This document shows, one piece after another, positions 26,108 through 37,039 of a stretch of 64,000 nucleotides of DNA (the stretch's first letter is position 1; every line of letters starts with the position of its first letter). The notes under the pieces were generated by a model. The model worked only from the letters and a program-made list of their open reading frames with translations, searched no databases and was not told the origin of the DNA. A program made the translations under genes and the position numbers. Source of the stretch: Zhongshania aliphaticivorans (GTDB lineage: Bacteria > Pseudomonadota > Gammaproteobacteria > Pseudomonadales > Spongiibacteraceae); NCBI RefSeq assembly GCF_001586255.1, contig NZ_CP014544.1, forward strand, positions 3,256,501-3,320,500, given 5' to 3'.

Positions 26108-27308
26108 TGATTTTGACGTAGTCGTAGGAGAAATCAGTGGTCCATACCGTCTCTGCATGCAGACCACGATTCAAGTTAATGCGAATACGGATTTCTGCCT
26201 GCTTCATTACAGCGGCACCAGCCGCCTCGGTATAGGATTCTGCGCGACCGCCTTGCTCGGTAATCAAGACGTCGTCTAGGTGAACGGTCAGCGCCGCCAC
26301 GTCGAGTGACTCCACCCCAGCACGACCAATAGCGGCCAGAATACGCCCCCAGTTTGGATCGCTGGCAAATAAAGCCGTTTTCACCAGTGGCGATTCCGCC
26401 ACCGCATAAGCAACCTTAAGGGCTTCGCTGACGTCTTTGGCACCCGTCACTTCAACCGCAACAAACTTAGTGGCGCCTTCGCCGTCGCGCACAATGGCGT
26501 GAGCCAGCTCTAAGAACACCTCGTTAAATACACGCTGAAGCTCGTCAAACACCGGGCCACTTGTTTCAGTAAGCTGCTCACCACCCGCACGCCCAGTGGC
26601 AACAAGCACACAGGCGTCATTGGTTGAGGTGTCGCCGTCAATGGTAATCCGATTAAACGAGGCATCAGCGGACTGATCCAACATCGCCTGCAAAACATTT
26701 GGCGCAATATTAGCGTCGGTGGCTACATAGCCAAGCATGGTCGCCATATTGGGCTTAATCATGCCCGCACCCTTAGAAATACCGGTGACGGTAATGGTGC
26801 GGCCAGCAATGTCTAATTGGCGAGACGTCGCTTTGGGGCGAGTGTCCGTCGTCATTATACCGTTGGCGGCAGCTTCCCAGCTATCAGCCGAAAGTGCGGT
26901 AACAGCCGCAGGCATGGCGGCGACCAATTTATCTACGGGCAATTTTTCGCCGATAACGCCAGTGGAAAATGGCAGCACTGCTGAGGGCGCTACACCAACC
27001 AAGTCAGCCAGCGCCGCGCAAGAGTTGCGAGCGCTAAGCATGCCAGCTTGGCCAGTGCCTGCATTGGCATTGCCGGTGTTGATAAGCAAATAGCGCGGCG
27101 AGCTTGTGGCCAAATGTTCTTTGGCCACTGTAACCGGCGCAGCGCAAAAGGCATTAAGGGTGAAGACCCCTGCCACAGATGCGCCTTCAGCCAGCTCGAA
27201 GACGACTGTGTCGATACGGCCTACTTTTTTAATACCGGCACTTGCCACGCCTATTTTTACACCGTCTATTGGGTGTAAAACAGCTAACTCACCAGAACCT
27301 ACCGCCAT
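26088..27308 (-). CDS. argJ: Bifunctional glutamate N-acetyltransferase / amino-acid acetyltransferase
   Basis: ArgJ moves acetyl groups from N-acetylornithine to glutamate in the recycling arginine pathway. The 406-residue precursor cleaves itself before the threonine of the ATML motif, seen here in GAGMIKPNMATMLGYVATDA, to give alpha and beta chains. Other family blocks are TLNAFCAAPV, LLINTGNANAGTG, FNRITIDGDTSTNDAC and SDPNWGRILAAIGRAG. It sits 13 bases after secA and overlaps mutT, a linkage seen in Pseudomonas. Confidence 0.96.
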   Translation of the reverse strand: MAVGSGELAVLHPIDGVKIGVASAGIKKVGRIDTVVFELAEGASVAGVFTLNAFCAAPVTVAKEHLATSSPRYLLINTGNANAGTGQAGMLSARNSCAALADLVGVAPSAVLPFSTGVIGEKLPVDKLVAAMPAAVTALSADSWEAAANGIMTTDTRPKATSRQLDIAGRTITVTGISKGAGMIKPNMATMLGYVATDANIAPNVLQAMLDQSADASFNRITIDGDTSTNDACVLVATGRAGGEQLTETSGPVFDELQRVFNEVFLELAHAIVRDGEGATKFVAVEVTGAKDVSEALKVAYAVAESPLVKTALFASDPNWGRILAAIGRAGVESLDVAALTVHLDDVLITEQGGRAESYTEAAGAAVMKQAEIRIRINLNRGLHAETVWTTDFSYDYVKINAEYRS

Positions 27309-27321
27309 GTTCTTGCCTACC

Positions 27322-30090
27322 TCAGTCTAATTTGCCGTGACACTGCTTGTATTTTTTACCGGAGCCGCAAGGGCAAACCTCATTGCGGCCGACTTTGCGG
27401 CCATCGCGCACAAAGGTTTCTGGCGTACTAGGCGTGGCTTCTGCAGGCTCATCACTCATTTCCTCATCTAATGTGAGGCCACTGGACTCGGCGTGCTGGA
27501 ATTCCATTGCGCGTTTAGCCTGCTCTTCTCGACGCTGACGCGCCAACTCTTCGGCGTTTTCATTCTGCTGGAGACGCAGATGTGAAAGAAAGCGAATGAC
27601 TTCTAGTTTTAAGCTGTCGAGCATTTCTTGGAACAGCTCAAAAGCTTCGCGCTTGTACTCTTGCTTGGGGTTTTTCTGAGCAAAGGCGCGCAGATGAATA
27701 CCATGACGGAGGTGGTCCATGGTCGCCAAATGCTCTTTCCACAGTGTATCCAATACTTGCAGCATGATATGGCGTTCAATTTTACGCATATCGGGGCCAA
27801 CCAGTGCGCATTTAGCTTCATACGCTTCAGTAATAGCTTGGTTGATTTTTTCGGTCAGCACTTCTTCATTTACTGAGCGATCTTCGTCCAACCAGGTTTG
27901 CAGCGGCAAGTCCACTTCAAAATCGGTGTGCAGCCGGCGCTCAAGCCCTGCCACATCCCACTGTTCTTCTAAACTTTGCGGCGGAATATATTCCCGCACC
28001 ACATCGCCGACAACATCGTGGCGAATCGCGGCGAGCATATCGCTAATATCATCCGCTTCCATTAATTCATTGCGCTGCTGGTAGATGATTTGGCGCTGGT
28101 CGTTTGCAACATCATCGTATTCAAGCAATTGCTTGCGCATGTCAAAGTTGCGACCTTCGACTTTGCGCTGGGCTTTTTCGATGGCGTTAGACACCATGCG
28201 ATGCTCAATCGCTTCGCCTTTTTCAAGACCCAGTGCCTGCATAATGCCGCGCACGCGATCTGAGGCAAAAATCCGCATCAGGCTGTCTTCTAAGGACAGG
28301 TAGAAGCGTGAGGCACCCGGATCACCCTGGCGGCCAGCGCGACCACGCAGCTGATTGTCGATACGGCGCGACTCATGGCGCTCAGTACCCACAATATGTA
28401 AGCCACCGGCTTGCATTACTGTTTCATGACGTACTTTCCACGCTTCGCGCAGCTCGTTGATCAGCGCTTCCGACGGATTTTCATGTTTGGCAATTTCAAC
28501 GTCGACATTACCACCAAGCACGATATCGGTACCCCGACCCGCCATATTAGTAGCGATGGTCACCACACCGGGGCTACCGGCCTGGGCAATAATTTCGGCT
28601 TCTTGCTCGTGGTATTTGGCGTTGAGTACTTTATGAGGAATGCCAGCGGCCTTGAAACGTGAAGACATTTCCTCCGAGGTTTCAATCGAGGCAGTACCCA
28701 CCAGTATCGGCGCGCCACTTTCCATAATGGTTTTAACGTCTTCAACTATCGCGTCGTACTTCTCTTCCTTGGTCAGATATACCAAGTCATTGGCATCGCG
28801 GCGAGCGCTAGGCTTATTGGTCGGAATAACGACCACGTCTAAACCGTAGATCTGACGGAATTCAAAGGCCTCGGTATCGGCGGTGCCGGTCATGCCTGCC
28901 AATTTTTCAAACTGACGGAAATAGTTCTGGAAGGTGGTTGATGCCAAGGTTTGGCTTTCGGCCTGAACCGTCACGCCTTCTTTGGCTTCGATGGCCTGAT
29001 GCAAGCCTTCTGACAGACGCCGACCCGCCATGGTCCGGCCAGTGTGCTCATCTATTAAGACGACTTGGTCATTCTGAACAATATATTCGACATTGTTATG
29101 GAATAAAACGTGGGCACGCAGCGCAGAATTGACGTGATGCAGCAGGTTAAGGTTGCTGGCGGAGTATAGGCTGTCGCCCTCAGTCAGCAAGCCCGCCTGA
29201 ATAAGCATGTCTTCTACCTGCTGATGCCCCTCTTCGGTCAGTTCGACCTGACGCATTTTTTCATCAACAGTGTAGTGACCTTGATCAGCGATTACCGGCT
29301 CGCTGTCATCACTTTCTATGGGCTGGCCAGCGTCATCTACTTCAGCTTGTTTAAGCGAAGGGATAAACATATTAATTTGTTTATAGAGCTTAGAGCTATC
29401 TTCCGCAGGACCAGAGATAACCAGCGGCGTACGCGCTTCATCGATGAGTATAGAGTCAACTTCATCGATAATGGCGAAATTCAGACTGCGCTGGTAGCGA
29501 TCTTCAATGGCGAAGGCCATATTGTCGCGCAGATAGTCAAAGCCAAACTCGTTATTGGTGCCGTAAGTGATGTCAGACAAATACGCTGCGCGCTTCTCTT
29601 CGGGATCTTGCCCAGAGCGGATAACACCCACGCTCAGACCGAGAAACTCATACAGCGGACGCATCCAATTAGCGTCTCGCGACGCCAAATAGTCGTTAAC
29701 GGTTACCACAAACACGCCTTTGCCAGGCAGTGCGTTTAAATACACTGCCAAGGTTGCAACGAGGGTTTTACCTTCACCGGTGCGCATCTCGGCAATGGTG
29801 CCCTCGTGCAGGCTAATACCACCGATGAGCTGCACGTCAAAATGGCGCATGCCCATTACACGGCGACTGGCCTCGCGGCACACCGCAAAAGCTTCGGGCA
29901 GCAGCTGATCGAGGCTTTCTCCCGCCGCAATTCGCTCGCGAAACTCCCCAGTTTTGGCGCTGAGGGCGGCATCGTCGAGCGCCGTCATCGCCTCTTCCAG
30001 ACTGTTGATCTTGCTCGCGACTTTGCGCATGCGCTTTAATTCGCGATCGTTTTTACTGCCAAAGACTTTTTTAACTACTGCTCTAATCAT
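27322..30090 (-). CDS. secA: Preprotein translocase ATPase SecA
   Basis: SecA is the motor that pushes unfolded preproteins through SecYEG. The 922-residue protein has Walker A in [13 protein letters not shown] (105-109), Walker [17 protein letters not shown] and the second nucleotide fold with [14 protein letters not shown] and [10 protein letters not shown]. The C-terminal zinc finger [15 protein letters not shown] binds SecB and lipids. It starts 255 bases after the lpxC stop. No secM-like arrest peptide gene is visible in that gap. It is likely expressed with argJ and mutT. Confidence 0.98.
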   Translation of the reverse strand: MIRAVVKKVFGSKNDRELKRMRKVASKINSLEEAMTALDDAALSAKTGEFRERIAAGESLDQLLPEAFAVCREASRRVMGMRHFDVQLIGGISLHEGTIAEMRTGEGKTLVATLAVYLNALPGKGVFVVTVNDYLASRDANWMRPLYEFLGLSVGVIRSGQDPEEKRAAYLSDITYGTNNEFGFDYLRDNMAFAIEDRYQRSLNFAIIDEVDSILIDEARTPLVISGPAEDSSKLYKQINMFIPSLKQAEVDDAGQPIESDDSEPVIADQGHYTVDEKMRQVELTEEGHQQVEDMLIQAGLLTEGDSLYSASNLNLLHHVNSALRAHVLFHNNVEYIVQNDQVVLIDEHTGRTMAGRRLSEGLHQAIEAKEGVTVQAESQTLASTTFQNYFRQFEKLAGMTGTADTEAFEFRQIYGLDVVVIPTNKPSARRDANDLVYLTKEEKYDAIVEDVKTIMESGAPILVGTASIETSEEMSSRFKAAGIPHKVLNAKYHEQEAEIIAQAGSPGVVTIATNMAGRGTDIVLGGNVDVEIAKHENPSEALINELREAWKVRHETVMQAGGLHIVGTERHESRRIDNQLRGRAGRQGDPGASRFYLSLEDSLMRIFASDRVRGIMQALGLEKGEAIEHRMVSNAIEKAQRKVEGRNFDMRKQLLEYDDVANDQRQIIYQQRNELMEADDISDMLAAIRHDVVGDVVREYIPPQSLEEQWDVAGLERRLHTDFEVDLPLQTWLDEDRSVNEEVLTEKINQAITEAYEAKCALVGPDMRKIERHIMLQVLDTLWKEHLATMDHLRHGIHLRAFAQKNPKQEYKREAFELFQEMLDSLKLEVIRFLSHLRLQQNENAEELARQRREEQAKRAMEFQHAESSGLTLDEEMSDEPAEATPSTPETFVRDGRKVGRNEVCPCGSGKKYKQCHGKLD

Positions 30091-30301
30091 GATTAATTCG
30101 TTACTGTTCCCGGGAGCAAAAGTCCCTAATCAATGAAGGCTCTAAAGCCGCACCAAGCTACATTGTACGAATGAAATTCTGATGACGGCGGGGTAATCAC
30201 TGTGGAGAATGATCCCGAAAATGCCGTACTTTTACCTAATGGCAAGACGTGGGCAATACCGTAACACCGAGGCGCAATATCGCATAGATAGGGGGATATT
30301 A

Positions 30302-30332
30302 CCATGCTTAGACGAATCTCGGCCAAGCATGG
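30302..30332 (-). terminator. Hairpin after lpxC, possible weak terminator
   Basis: CCATGCTT at 30302-30309 pairs perfectly with AAGCATGG at 30325-30332 across a 15-base loop. It lies 14 bases after the lpxC stop. No T-run follows on the minus strand, so it may only be an mRNA end structure, or allow partial readthrough into secA. Confidence 0.3.
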
Positions 30333-30345
30333 CAGGAAGAGATAA

Positions 30346-31257
30346 TCAGACTGCCGCTACAGCAGCAGCATAATTAATTGGCGCGTCAGCGGCATCGTCA
30401 AACGTTACCCATTCCCACGCGTCAGTGTCTTTAATCAAGGTCCGCAAGGACGCATTGTTCAGACCGTGACCAGACTTAAAGGCTTTGAACTCGCCAATCA
30501 AGCTAGTGCCCAGCAAATACAAATCGCCAATCGCGTCGAGCACCTTGTGCTTAACAAACTCATCCTCATAACGAAGACCTTCCTCGTTAAGAATACGATA
30601 TTCATCAACCACAATCGCATTGTCGACACTGCCGCCCTGAGCCAAGCCCTTGGAGCGCAGGTATTCGATCTCGTGCATAAACCCAAAGGTCCGGGCACGA
30701 CTTACTTCTTTTACAAAAGAGGTGCTAGAAAAATCGAGTTCGGCATGGCCAACCCGGTCTTTAAAAACCGGGTGGTCAAAGTCGATGGTAAAAGACACTT
30801 TAAAGCCGTCAAAAGGGAGGAAACTCGCGACTTTATCACCATCTTTTACCGTCACCGGACGCTTAATACGGATGAACTTTTTCGGTGCATTTTGTTCTTC
30901 AATCCCGGCAGACTGAATAAGAAAAACAAACGGACCGGCGCTGCCATCCATAATCGGCACTTCCGATGAGCTGACTTCAACATAGGCATTATCGATACCC
31001 AAGCCTGCCATCGCCGACAATAAATGCTCAACCGTTGATACCCTCACATCGCCATTCATCAGCGTGGTCGACAAGGTGGTATCACCCACATTTTCCGCGC
31101 GAGCGTGGATTTCAACAACGGGGTTCAAATCGGTGCGTCGGAAAATCACACCGGTATCCGCTGGCGCTGGCTTCAGCGTCAGGTAGACCTTTTCCCCTGT
31201 ATGCAAACCAATGCCCGTAGCACGGATAGTGTTGCGCAAGGTACGTTGTTTAATCAT
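30346..31257 (-). CDS. lpxC: UDP-3-O-acyl-N-acetylglucosamine deacetylase
   Basis: LpxC is the zinc enzyme for the committed step of lipid A synthesis. The 303-residue protein starts [21 protein letters not shown], as in E. coli. The upstream GTG at 31269 adds four residues and is less likely. The zinc ligands are in [15 protein letters not shown] and [14 protein letters not shown], and SGHGLNN carries the catalytic histidine. The C-terminal tail, a FtsH degradation signal in E. coli, ends here in AAAVAAV, small and hydrophobic like other LpxC tails. It follows ftsZ after 105 bases. Confidence 0.97.
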   Translation of the reverse strand: MIKQRTLRNTIRATGIGLHTGEKVYLTLKPAPADTGVIFRRTDLNPVVEIHARAENVGDTTLSTTLMNGDVRVSTVEHLLSAMAGLGIDNAYVEVSSSEVPIMDGSAGPFVFLIQSAGIEEQNAPKKFIRIKRPVTVKDGDKVASFLPFDGFKVSFTIDFDHPVFKDRVGHAELDFSSTSFVKEVSRARTFGFMHEIEYLRSKGLAQGGSVDNAIVVDEYRILNEEGLRYEDEFVKHKVLDAIGDLYLLGTSLIGEFKAFKSGHGLNNASLRTLIKDTDAWEWVTFDDAADAPINYAAAVAAV

Positions 31258-31362
31258 GTTCACACTCACTCTATGGGCCGGACGGCTACATTTACAAGGG
31301 CGTACTTGTCTTTGTGCCAGCTAACTACTGACACATGCCCATGCTGTACCGGCTACTACTAA

Positions 31363-32520
31363 TTAATCAGCCTGACGCCGCAGAAACGCAGGAATATCCA
31401 AATATTCCATATCTTTATCTGCCATTGGCGCCGGCGCCACTTCTCGCGCAACGGCCGCTTGCTGGTTGTTGCGCATAACAGTTGGCCGATCGAGCTTGCG
31501 GTAATCATTGGAACGCGGCTCTATGGGCCGTGATTCAACAACCTTCAGCGGTATATCTGCACCAATACCATCTAGGCCGGTGGCAACCACTGTTACGCGC
31601 AATTCGTCTACCATATCGGGGTCAATTACCGTTCCGACAACGACTGTTGCGTTCTCGGAAGCGAATTCCTCGATAGTATCCCCGACATCGTTAAACTCGC
31701 CTAGGGACAGATCCAGACCTGCGGTAATATTAACCAAAATCCCGCGCGCCCCTTGCAAATTCACATCTTCAAGGAGGGGGCTGCGAATTGCGGCCTCTGC
31801 AGCTTCGCGAGCGCGGTTTTCACCGGTAGCCACACCACTGCCCATCATCGCCATGCCCATCTCTGACATCACGGTACGTACGTCGGCGAAATCGACGTTT
31901 ATCATACCCGGACGAATAATCAGATCGGCAATACCCTGTACTGCACCTAACAATACATCGTTAGCCGCTTTAAAGGCATCGAGTAAACTGGTGTTTTTAC
32001 CCAAGACAGGTAGCAACTTTTCATTGGGGATGGTGATCAGTGAGTCGACATGCTGACGCAGCTCTTTCATACCCTCTAGCGCCACAGCCATACGCTTTTT
32101 ACCCTCAAAAGGGAAAGGCTTGGTGACTACGGCTACGGTTAAAATACCCAGTTCTTTGGCAACCTGCGCAACAACTGGCGCGGCGCCCGTACCGGTGCCG
32201 CCGCCCATACCGGCGGTGATGAACACCATATCGGCACCCTGCAGTGCTTCAGCAATGCGGTCGCGATCTTCCATTGCCGACTGGCGACCAATTTCAGGGT
32301 TAGCGCCTGCGCCCAAGCCCTTGGTAATAGTGGTGCCCAGCTGCAATACTGTCTTAGACGCGACATTGGTCAGCGCCTGAGCGTCAGTATTGGCGCAGAT
32401 AAAATCAACACCATCAACATTACAGGCAATCATGTGCTTAACAGCGTTACCGCCGCCGCCACCGACACCCACCACTTTAATTACTGCGTTCTGAGGAACG
32501 TTATCTACTAGTTCGAACAT
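31363..32520 (-). CDS. ftsZ: Cell division tubulin homologue FtsZ
   Basis: FtsZ polymerises with GTP at midcell to form the division ring. The 385-residue protein shows the nucleotide loop GVGGGGGNAVKHM (18-30), the tubulin signature GGGTGTG at 106-112, and the T7-loop region with NVDFADVRTVM. The conserved C-terminal peptide DIPAFLRRQAD binds FtsA and ZipA. A variable linker rich in Arg, Asn and Pro precedes it. It is the last division gene of the dcw cluster, 55 bases after ftsA. Confidence 0.98.
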   Translation of the reverse strand: MFELVDNVPQNAVIKVVGVGGGGGNAVKHMIACNVDGVDFICANTDAQALTNVASKTVLQLGTTITKGLGAGANPEIGRQSAMEDRDRIAEALQGADMVFITAGMGGGTGTGAAPVVAQVAKELGILTVAVVTKPFPFEGKKRMAVALEGMKELRQHVDSLITIPNEKLLPVLGKNTSLLDAFKAANDVLLGAVQGIADLIIRPGMINVDFADVRTVMSEMGMAMMGSGVATGENRAREAAEAAIRSPLLEDVNLQGARGILVNITAGLDLSLGEFNDVGDTIEEFASENATVVVGTVIDPDMVDELRVTVVATGLDGIGADIPLKVVESRPIEPRSNDYRKLDRPTVMRNNQQAAVAREVAPAPMADKDMEYLDIPAFLRRQAD

Positions 32521-32575
32521 TGGTTTTCTCCCTTTTGCATATTTGACCGTGCTGCCGGCACGGCCGCCTTACACC

Positions 32576-33805
32576 TTAAAAATTGTTTTGAACCCACTGT
32601 TTCAAGCTGGCCAAGAAGCCGTTGCGCTTAACTCGCCCACGGCCACCGTGCTCGGACTGATGCTTGATGCCGTAATGCAGCAAGCCCACGCCGGTTGAAT
32701 AAATTGGATTGCGCACGATGTCGGTTAAACCTCGCGCATCCTGAGGTACACCGATTCGCACCGGCATATGAAAAATTTCTTCTGCTAATTCAACAACACC
32801 TTCCATCTTCGAGGTGCCGCCGGTCAGCACAATGCCTGCCGCGCACAAGTCTTCGTAACCACTGCGGCGCAGTTCAGCTTGGATTAGGGTGAATAGCTCG
32901 TCGTAGCGAGGCTCCACCACTTCAGCCAGTGCCTGGCGAGACAATTCCCGCGGGGCGCGCTCGCCAACACTCGGCACCTTAATCATTTCGCCTTCGCCCG
33001 CAAGCTGAGTCAGCGCGCAGGCGTATTTAATTTTGATCTCTTCCGCGTACTGGGTTGGCGTGCGCAGCGCCATGGCAATATCATTGGTGACCTGATCGCC
33101 CGCAATCGGGATCACGCCAGTGTGGCGAATAGCGCCGTCGGTAAAGATCGCGATATCGGTGGTTCCACCGCCGATATCCACCATACATACACCCAGTTCT
33201 TTCTCGTCTTCAGTCAATACCGCGTAGCTTGAGGCCAGTTGCTCCAAAATAACGTCTTCGACTTCGAGGCCGCAGCGACGAATGCATTTCTCGATGTTCT
33301 GCACTGCATTTACGGCGCAGGTCACTAAGTGCACCTTAGCCTCTAAACGCACGCCAGACATGCCCAGCGGCTCCTTAATCCCCTCTTGCTCATCGATCAC
33401 AAATTCTTGGGGCAAAATGTGCAGTACTTTTTGGTCAGCCGGTATCGCGACCGCTTGCGCGGCGTCGATAACCCGATCTAAATCCAACTGAAATACTTCA
33501 CGGTCGCGTATTGCGACAATACCGTGGGAGTTGAGGCTGCGAATGTGATTGCCGGCAATACCCACATATACGCTGTGGATCTCGCAGCCCGCCATCAACT
33601 CAGCTTCTTCTATCGCGCGCTGAATGGAGTGCACGGTCGACTCTATATTGACCACCACCCCTTTCTTCAGACCGCGAGACGGGTGCGAGCCAATGCCTAT
33701 AATTTCCAGCTTGCCGTCTTCGTTGCTCGAGCCAACGATAGCCACCACTTTCGAGGTGCCGATATCAAGGCCGACAATCATCCGGCTTGCGTGTGAACTA
33801 GCCAT
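32576..33805 (-). CDS. ftsA: Cell division actin-like ATPase FtsA
   Basis: FtsA tethers FtsZ to the membrane through a C-terminal amphipathic helix and recruits later division proteins. The frame opens at 33865, but the ATG at 33805 (MASSHASRMIVGLDIGTSK) has GGGAG about eleven bases upstream and matches family length (409 residues). Actin-fold motifs are GLDIGTSKVVAIVG, VDIGGGTTDIAIF and VLTGGTSKMEGV. The terminal helix FLASLKQWVQNNF is present. It sits 65 bases after ftsQ. Confidence 0.97.
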   Translation of the reverse strand: MASSHASRMIVGLDIGTSKVVAIVGSSNEDGKLEIIGIGSHPSRGLKKGVVVNIESTVHSIQRAIEEAELMAGCEIHSVYVGIAGNHIRSLNSHGIVAIRDREVFQLDLDRVIDAAQAVAIPADQKVLHILPQEFVIDEQEGIKEPLGMSGVRLEAKVHLVTCAVNAVQNIEKCIRRCGLEVEDVILEQLASSYAVLTEDEKELGVCMVDIGGGTTDIAIFTDGAIRHTGVIPIAGDQVTNDIAMALRTPTQYAEEIKIKYACALTQLAGEGEMIKVPSVGERAPRELSRQALAEVVEPRYDELFTLIQAELRRSGYEDLCAAGIVLTGGTSKMEGVVELAEEIFHMPVRIGVPQDARGLTDIVRNPIYSTGVGLLHYGIKHQSEHGGRGRVKRNGFLASLKQWVQNNF

Positions 33806-33870
33806 TGCTTTGCTTCTCCCAAGTTTGCGATCTGTTGTGCTGCGGCAACTCCATTGCCAGAGCAATTTCC

Positions 33871-34665
33871 TTAGCCATTACCTTTTGCACCTTTTGTTTC
33901 ATCCCACGCCACCGCTAGACCATTGATATAACGTGTGTCCACACGCTTAACGCGATCAAAATCCGCCGCCAATTGATGGCGATACACCCACATAAAGCGT
34001 CGCAGCTTCTCCAGCGGCTCGTAGCGGCCCAATACCAATACCGCGCCGCCATTTAAGGTCGCTGTCCAAGCGCCGCGATCATTCATTTCAAGGCGCTGTA
34101 AAATTAATTCTTCATCACCAAGCAACTGACTCATCAAGCGGTACTGGCGCATTATTTCTATGGCGCTGCCATCAGGCCCACTCAGCAGCGGCAAACCGGC
34201 GTCGTCGGCCACGCCCTTGGCAGGCAAAAATATTTTGCCGCGATGATTTAGCAATCCACCGTTGCCCCAGGCAGCAATTGGCGCCTCTTCAACGATGGTA
34301 ATTTTCAATTCCCGAGGCCAAACCCGCTCTACAATCGCCCGATATACCCAGGGCTCTTGCTCTAATTCACTTTGGATCGCCTCCAGATCCAAGCCGACAT
34401 AACCCACAGCCAAATGGCCGGTCACGCGGTCCACCAAAACATCGCGACTAACGTGCTGTAAATCACCAGCAAACACCACGCGATCGACGGGTATGGCATC
34501 CAACTGGCGTCCTAATTGCTCAACGCCATAAACAAATGCGATGACAACCGCGATTAATACCAAACGGTTCAAAATACGCCCCCATTCGCGCTGCACCTGC
34601 GGCCCTTTTGGGGCCGCCGATTTGCGCGACTTGAGACGATTTTGCTTGCCGCTCAGTAGTTGCAT
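33871..34665 (-). CDS. ftsQ: Cell division protein FtsQ
   Basis: FtsQ is a bitopic inner-membrane protein that links early and late divisome proteins. The 264-residue protein has a basic cytoplasmic tail, a membrane helix at about 33-48 (LVLIAVVIAFVYGVEQLG) and a POTRA domain after it (VVFAGDLQHVSRDVLVDRV). The FtsQ/DivIB beta region carries WVYRAIVERVWPRELKITIVE. It lies one base after ddl in the order ddlB-ftsQ-ftsA-ftsZ. Confidence 0.93.
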   Translation of the reverse strand: MQLLSGKQNRLKSRKSAAPKGPQVQREWGRILNRLVLIAVVIAFVYGVEQLGRQLDAIPVDRVVFAGDLQHVSRDVLVDRVTGHLAVGYVGLDLEAIQSELEQEPWVYRAIVERVWPRELKITIVEEAPIAAWGNGGLLNHRGKIFLPAKGVADDAGLPLLSGPDGSAIEIMRQYRLMSQLLGDEELILQRLEMNDRGAWTATLNGGAVLVLGRYEPLEKLRRFMWVYRHQLAADFDRVKRVDTRYINGLAVAWDETKGAKGNG

Positions 34666-34666
34666 C

Positions 34667-35611
34667 TCAGTTAGAATCCGCCTTGATACTGCCCGCCAAA
34701 ATTTCTACTACCAAATGTTCAAAATCCAGCCCTGCTTGCTTGGCCGCCATCGGCACCAAACTGTGGTCGGTCATGCCCGGCACGGTGTTTACTTCTAATA
34801 AGTAGAATTTACCCGCCGCGTCGCGCATAACATCAACCCGCCCCCAACCCGCACAGCCCAGACTAGTAAACGCCGCCAATGCCAATTCGCTCAGTTCTTG
34901 TTCTTCCTCAGCACTCAAGCCACAGGGGCATAAATAGCGGGTCTCATCAGAAATATACTTGGCGTTAAAATCGTAAAACGCGGCATCGGTTTCCAATTTA
35001 ATGGCGGGCAAGGCCTTGCCATTTAATATCGCAACCGTGTATTCGCTACCGCTAATCCACTGCTCTGCGAACACCCGGCCATAGGCCTGGGCGTTTTGCC
35101 ACGCGTCAGCCAACTCTGCCGCACTCTGCGCGCGAGCCATACCAATACTCGACCCTTCGCACGCAGGTTTAACAATGACCGGACCTAAAGCATCAATAAT
35201 GCCCTGCCAATCGCTATTCGCCGTTAACTCCGCAAAGCGCGGAGTCGACAAGCCCAAGCCCAACCACAGCAGCTTGCAACGGAATTTGTCCATCGCCAGT
35301 GCCGAGGCCATCACACCGCTGCCGGTATAGCCAATGCCCATGCATTCCAGTGCGCCTTGCACGGTGCCGTCTTCGCCGCCAGGGCCATGTAGTGCAATAA
35401 ACACCTGACGAAACTCGCCATTGAGACGCTGCATCCAATCGGTATCCGCCACATCAATGCCTTCAACCACAATGCCTTGACGCTCAAATGCCGCCATCAC
35501 TGCCGCACCGCTTTTCAGGGAAATTGCACGCTCCGCCGAGCGGCCGCCCAACAGTACCGCTAGCTTGCCGCCAATCGCCTGATTTATGTTTGCTACCGTC
35601 ATGTCACTCAT
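34667..35611 (-). CDS. ddlB: D-alanine-D-alanine ligase
   Basis: Ddl joins two D-alanines with ATP for use by MurF. The 314-residue ATP-grasp protein has LAVLLGGRSAERAISLKSG near the N terminus, FIALHGPGGEDGTVQGALE and VIVKPACEGSSIGMAR. The metal-site block is GCAGWGRVDVMRDAAGKFYLLEVNTVPGMT, in part. It starts ten bases after murC. The serine-tyrosine pair expected for D-Ala specificity was not checked residue by residue. Confidence 0.96.
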   Translation of the reverse strand: MSDMTVANINQAIGGKLAVLLGGRSAERAISLKSGAAVMAAFERQGIVVEGIDVADTDWMQRLNGEFRQVFIALHGPGGEDGTVQGALECMGIGYTGSGVMASALAMDKFRCKLLWLGLGLSTPRFAELTANSDWQGIIDALGPVIVKPACEGSSIGMARAQSAAELADAWQNAQAYGRVFAEQWISGSEYTVAILNGKALPAIKLETDAAFYDFNAKYISDETRYLCPCGLSAEEEQELSELALAAFTSLGCAGWGRVDVMRDAAGKFYLLEVNTVPGMTDHSLVPMAAKQAGLDFEHLVVEILAGSIKADSN

Positions 35612-35620
35612 TGCCGCGAC

Positions 35621-37039
35621 CTACACCCAATCCTGATTAGCTAATTGCAACGCCACTGCGCCGATATTGCCCGCGCCTTGAGTGAGCAAAACATCACCGG
35701 GGCGAATACGGGGTTTTAATATTTCAAAAGCGGCCTCAGTATTTTCAACAAATACCGGCTCTAAATTGCCCTGCAAACGAATACTCCGACACAGGCTGCG
35801 ACTGTCGGCGCCCGGCACCGGCTCTTCGCCAGCCGAATACACATCCAACAGCAACAGGCTGTCGACGGTAGACAACACCCGAACAAAATCCTCGTATAAA
35901 TCTTTGGTACGACTGTAGCGATGAGGCTGATACAGCATCACTAGGCGGCGATCTGGCCACGCTTGGCGCGCCGCCGATATGGTTGCGGCCACTTCTGTCG
36001 GATGGTGACCGTAGTCATCCACCAACATAAATTCGCCATCGGCCAAGGGCAGTTCGCCGTAACGTTGAAAGCGACGACCGACACCCTGAAAATTGGCAAT
36101 GCCATTGCAAATAGCTTCTACCGGCAAGCCTTCATCGGTGGCCACCGCCACAGCTGCCGTCGCATTAAGTACGTTATGCACACCGGGCTGCTGAATACTC
36201 AGCTCAATATCACTGCCATCTGGCCGCACTACATTAAAGCGGCTCTGCATACCCAGCTTTTGCAGAGAATGAATACGAAAATCCGCGTCTTCACTAAAGC
36301 CGTAGGTCAATGTCGGACGCGCTATGTCCGGCATAATGTCGCGCACCACTGGATCATCCACACAGACCACCGCCATGCCGTAAAACGGCAAGTTGTGCAG
36401 AAACTCGATAAAGGTACGTTTCAGCTTGCTAAAGTCACCGTCATAGGTCGCCATATGATCGGCTTCAATATTGGTAATCACCGACACCATGGGCTGCAAA
36501 TGTAAGAAGGAAGCATCGCTCTCGTCGGCCTCTGCGACCAAGTAGCGGCTCTCACCTAATGCTGCATTGGTGCCAGCGCTGTTAACCAGACCGCCGATAA
36601 CAAAGGTAGGATCGAGACCCGCCTCGGCAAAAATAGCGGTAATCAAACTGGTCGTCGTGGTTTTACCATGAGTGCCAGCCACTGCAATGCCGTGACGATA
36701 GCGCATTAGCTCAGCCAGCATTTCAGCGCGACGCACAATAGGCACTCGCAATTGGCGGGCGGCGGCCACTTCCGGATTACTTTCATTAACCGCGCTAGAC
36801 ACTACGACCACATCGGAGTCGCCAATATTCTCGCCGCGATGGCCAAAGGCAACTCGCGCGCCTAATTGCTGCAACCGCGCAGTACTGGGTGAGGCCTTTA
36901 GATCAGAACCTGAAATCACATAACCCAAGTTCAATAGCACTTCAGCAATACCGCACATTCCGGCACCGCCAATACCAACGAAATGTATGCGTTTGACTCT
37001 GCGCATTTCTGGAACCACAAAGGGATGCTTAGGACTCAT
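35621..37039 (-). CDS. murC: UDP-N-acetylmuramate-L-alanine ligase
   Basis: MurC adds L-alanine to UDP-MurNAc, starting the stem peptide. It shows the N-terminal Rossmann motif [17 protein letters not shown], the ATP loop [13 protein letters not shown], and [12 protein letters not shown]. The C-terminal block has the [13 protein letters not shown] motif. The frame is open to 37081, but the ATG at 37039 (MSPKHPFVV) gives the usual 472 residues and overlaps the end of murG by 11 bases. It is therefore chosen. Confidence 0.97.
   Translation of the reverse strand: MSPKHPFVVPEMRRVKRIHFVGIGGAGMCGIAEVLLNLGYVISGSDLKASPSTARLQQLGARVAFGHRGENIGDSDVVVVSSAVNESNPEVAAARQLRVPIVRRAEMLAELMRYRHGIAVAGTHGKTTTTSLITAIFAEAGLDPTFVIGGLVNSAGTNAALGESRYLVAEADESDASFLHLQPMVSVITNIEADHMATYDGDFSKLKRTFIEFLHNLPFYGMAVVCVDDPVVRDIMPDIARPTLTYGFSEDADFRIHSLQKLGMQSRFNVVRPDGSDIELSIQQPGVHNVLNATAAVAVATDEGLPVEAICNGIANFQGVGRRFQRYGELPLADGEFMLVDDYGHHPTEVAATISAARQAWPDRRLVMLYQPHRYSRTKDLYEDFVRVLSTVDSLLLLDVYSAGEEPVPGADSRSLCRSIRLQGNLEPVFVENTEAAFEILKPRIRPGDVLLTQGAGNIGAVALQLANQDWV

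Noticed and set aside
30126-30326. 66-codon minus-strand frame between lpxC and secA as a secM equivalent
   Set aside because: It has a TTG start, no signal peptide and no known arrest motif. It is kept only as a low-interest observation.
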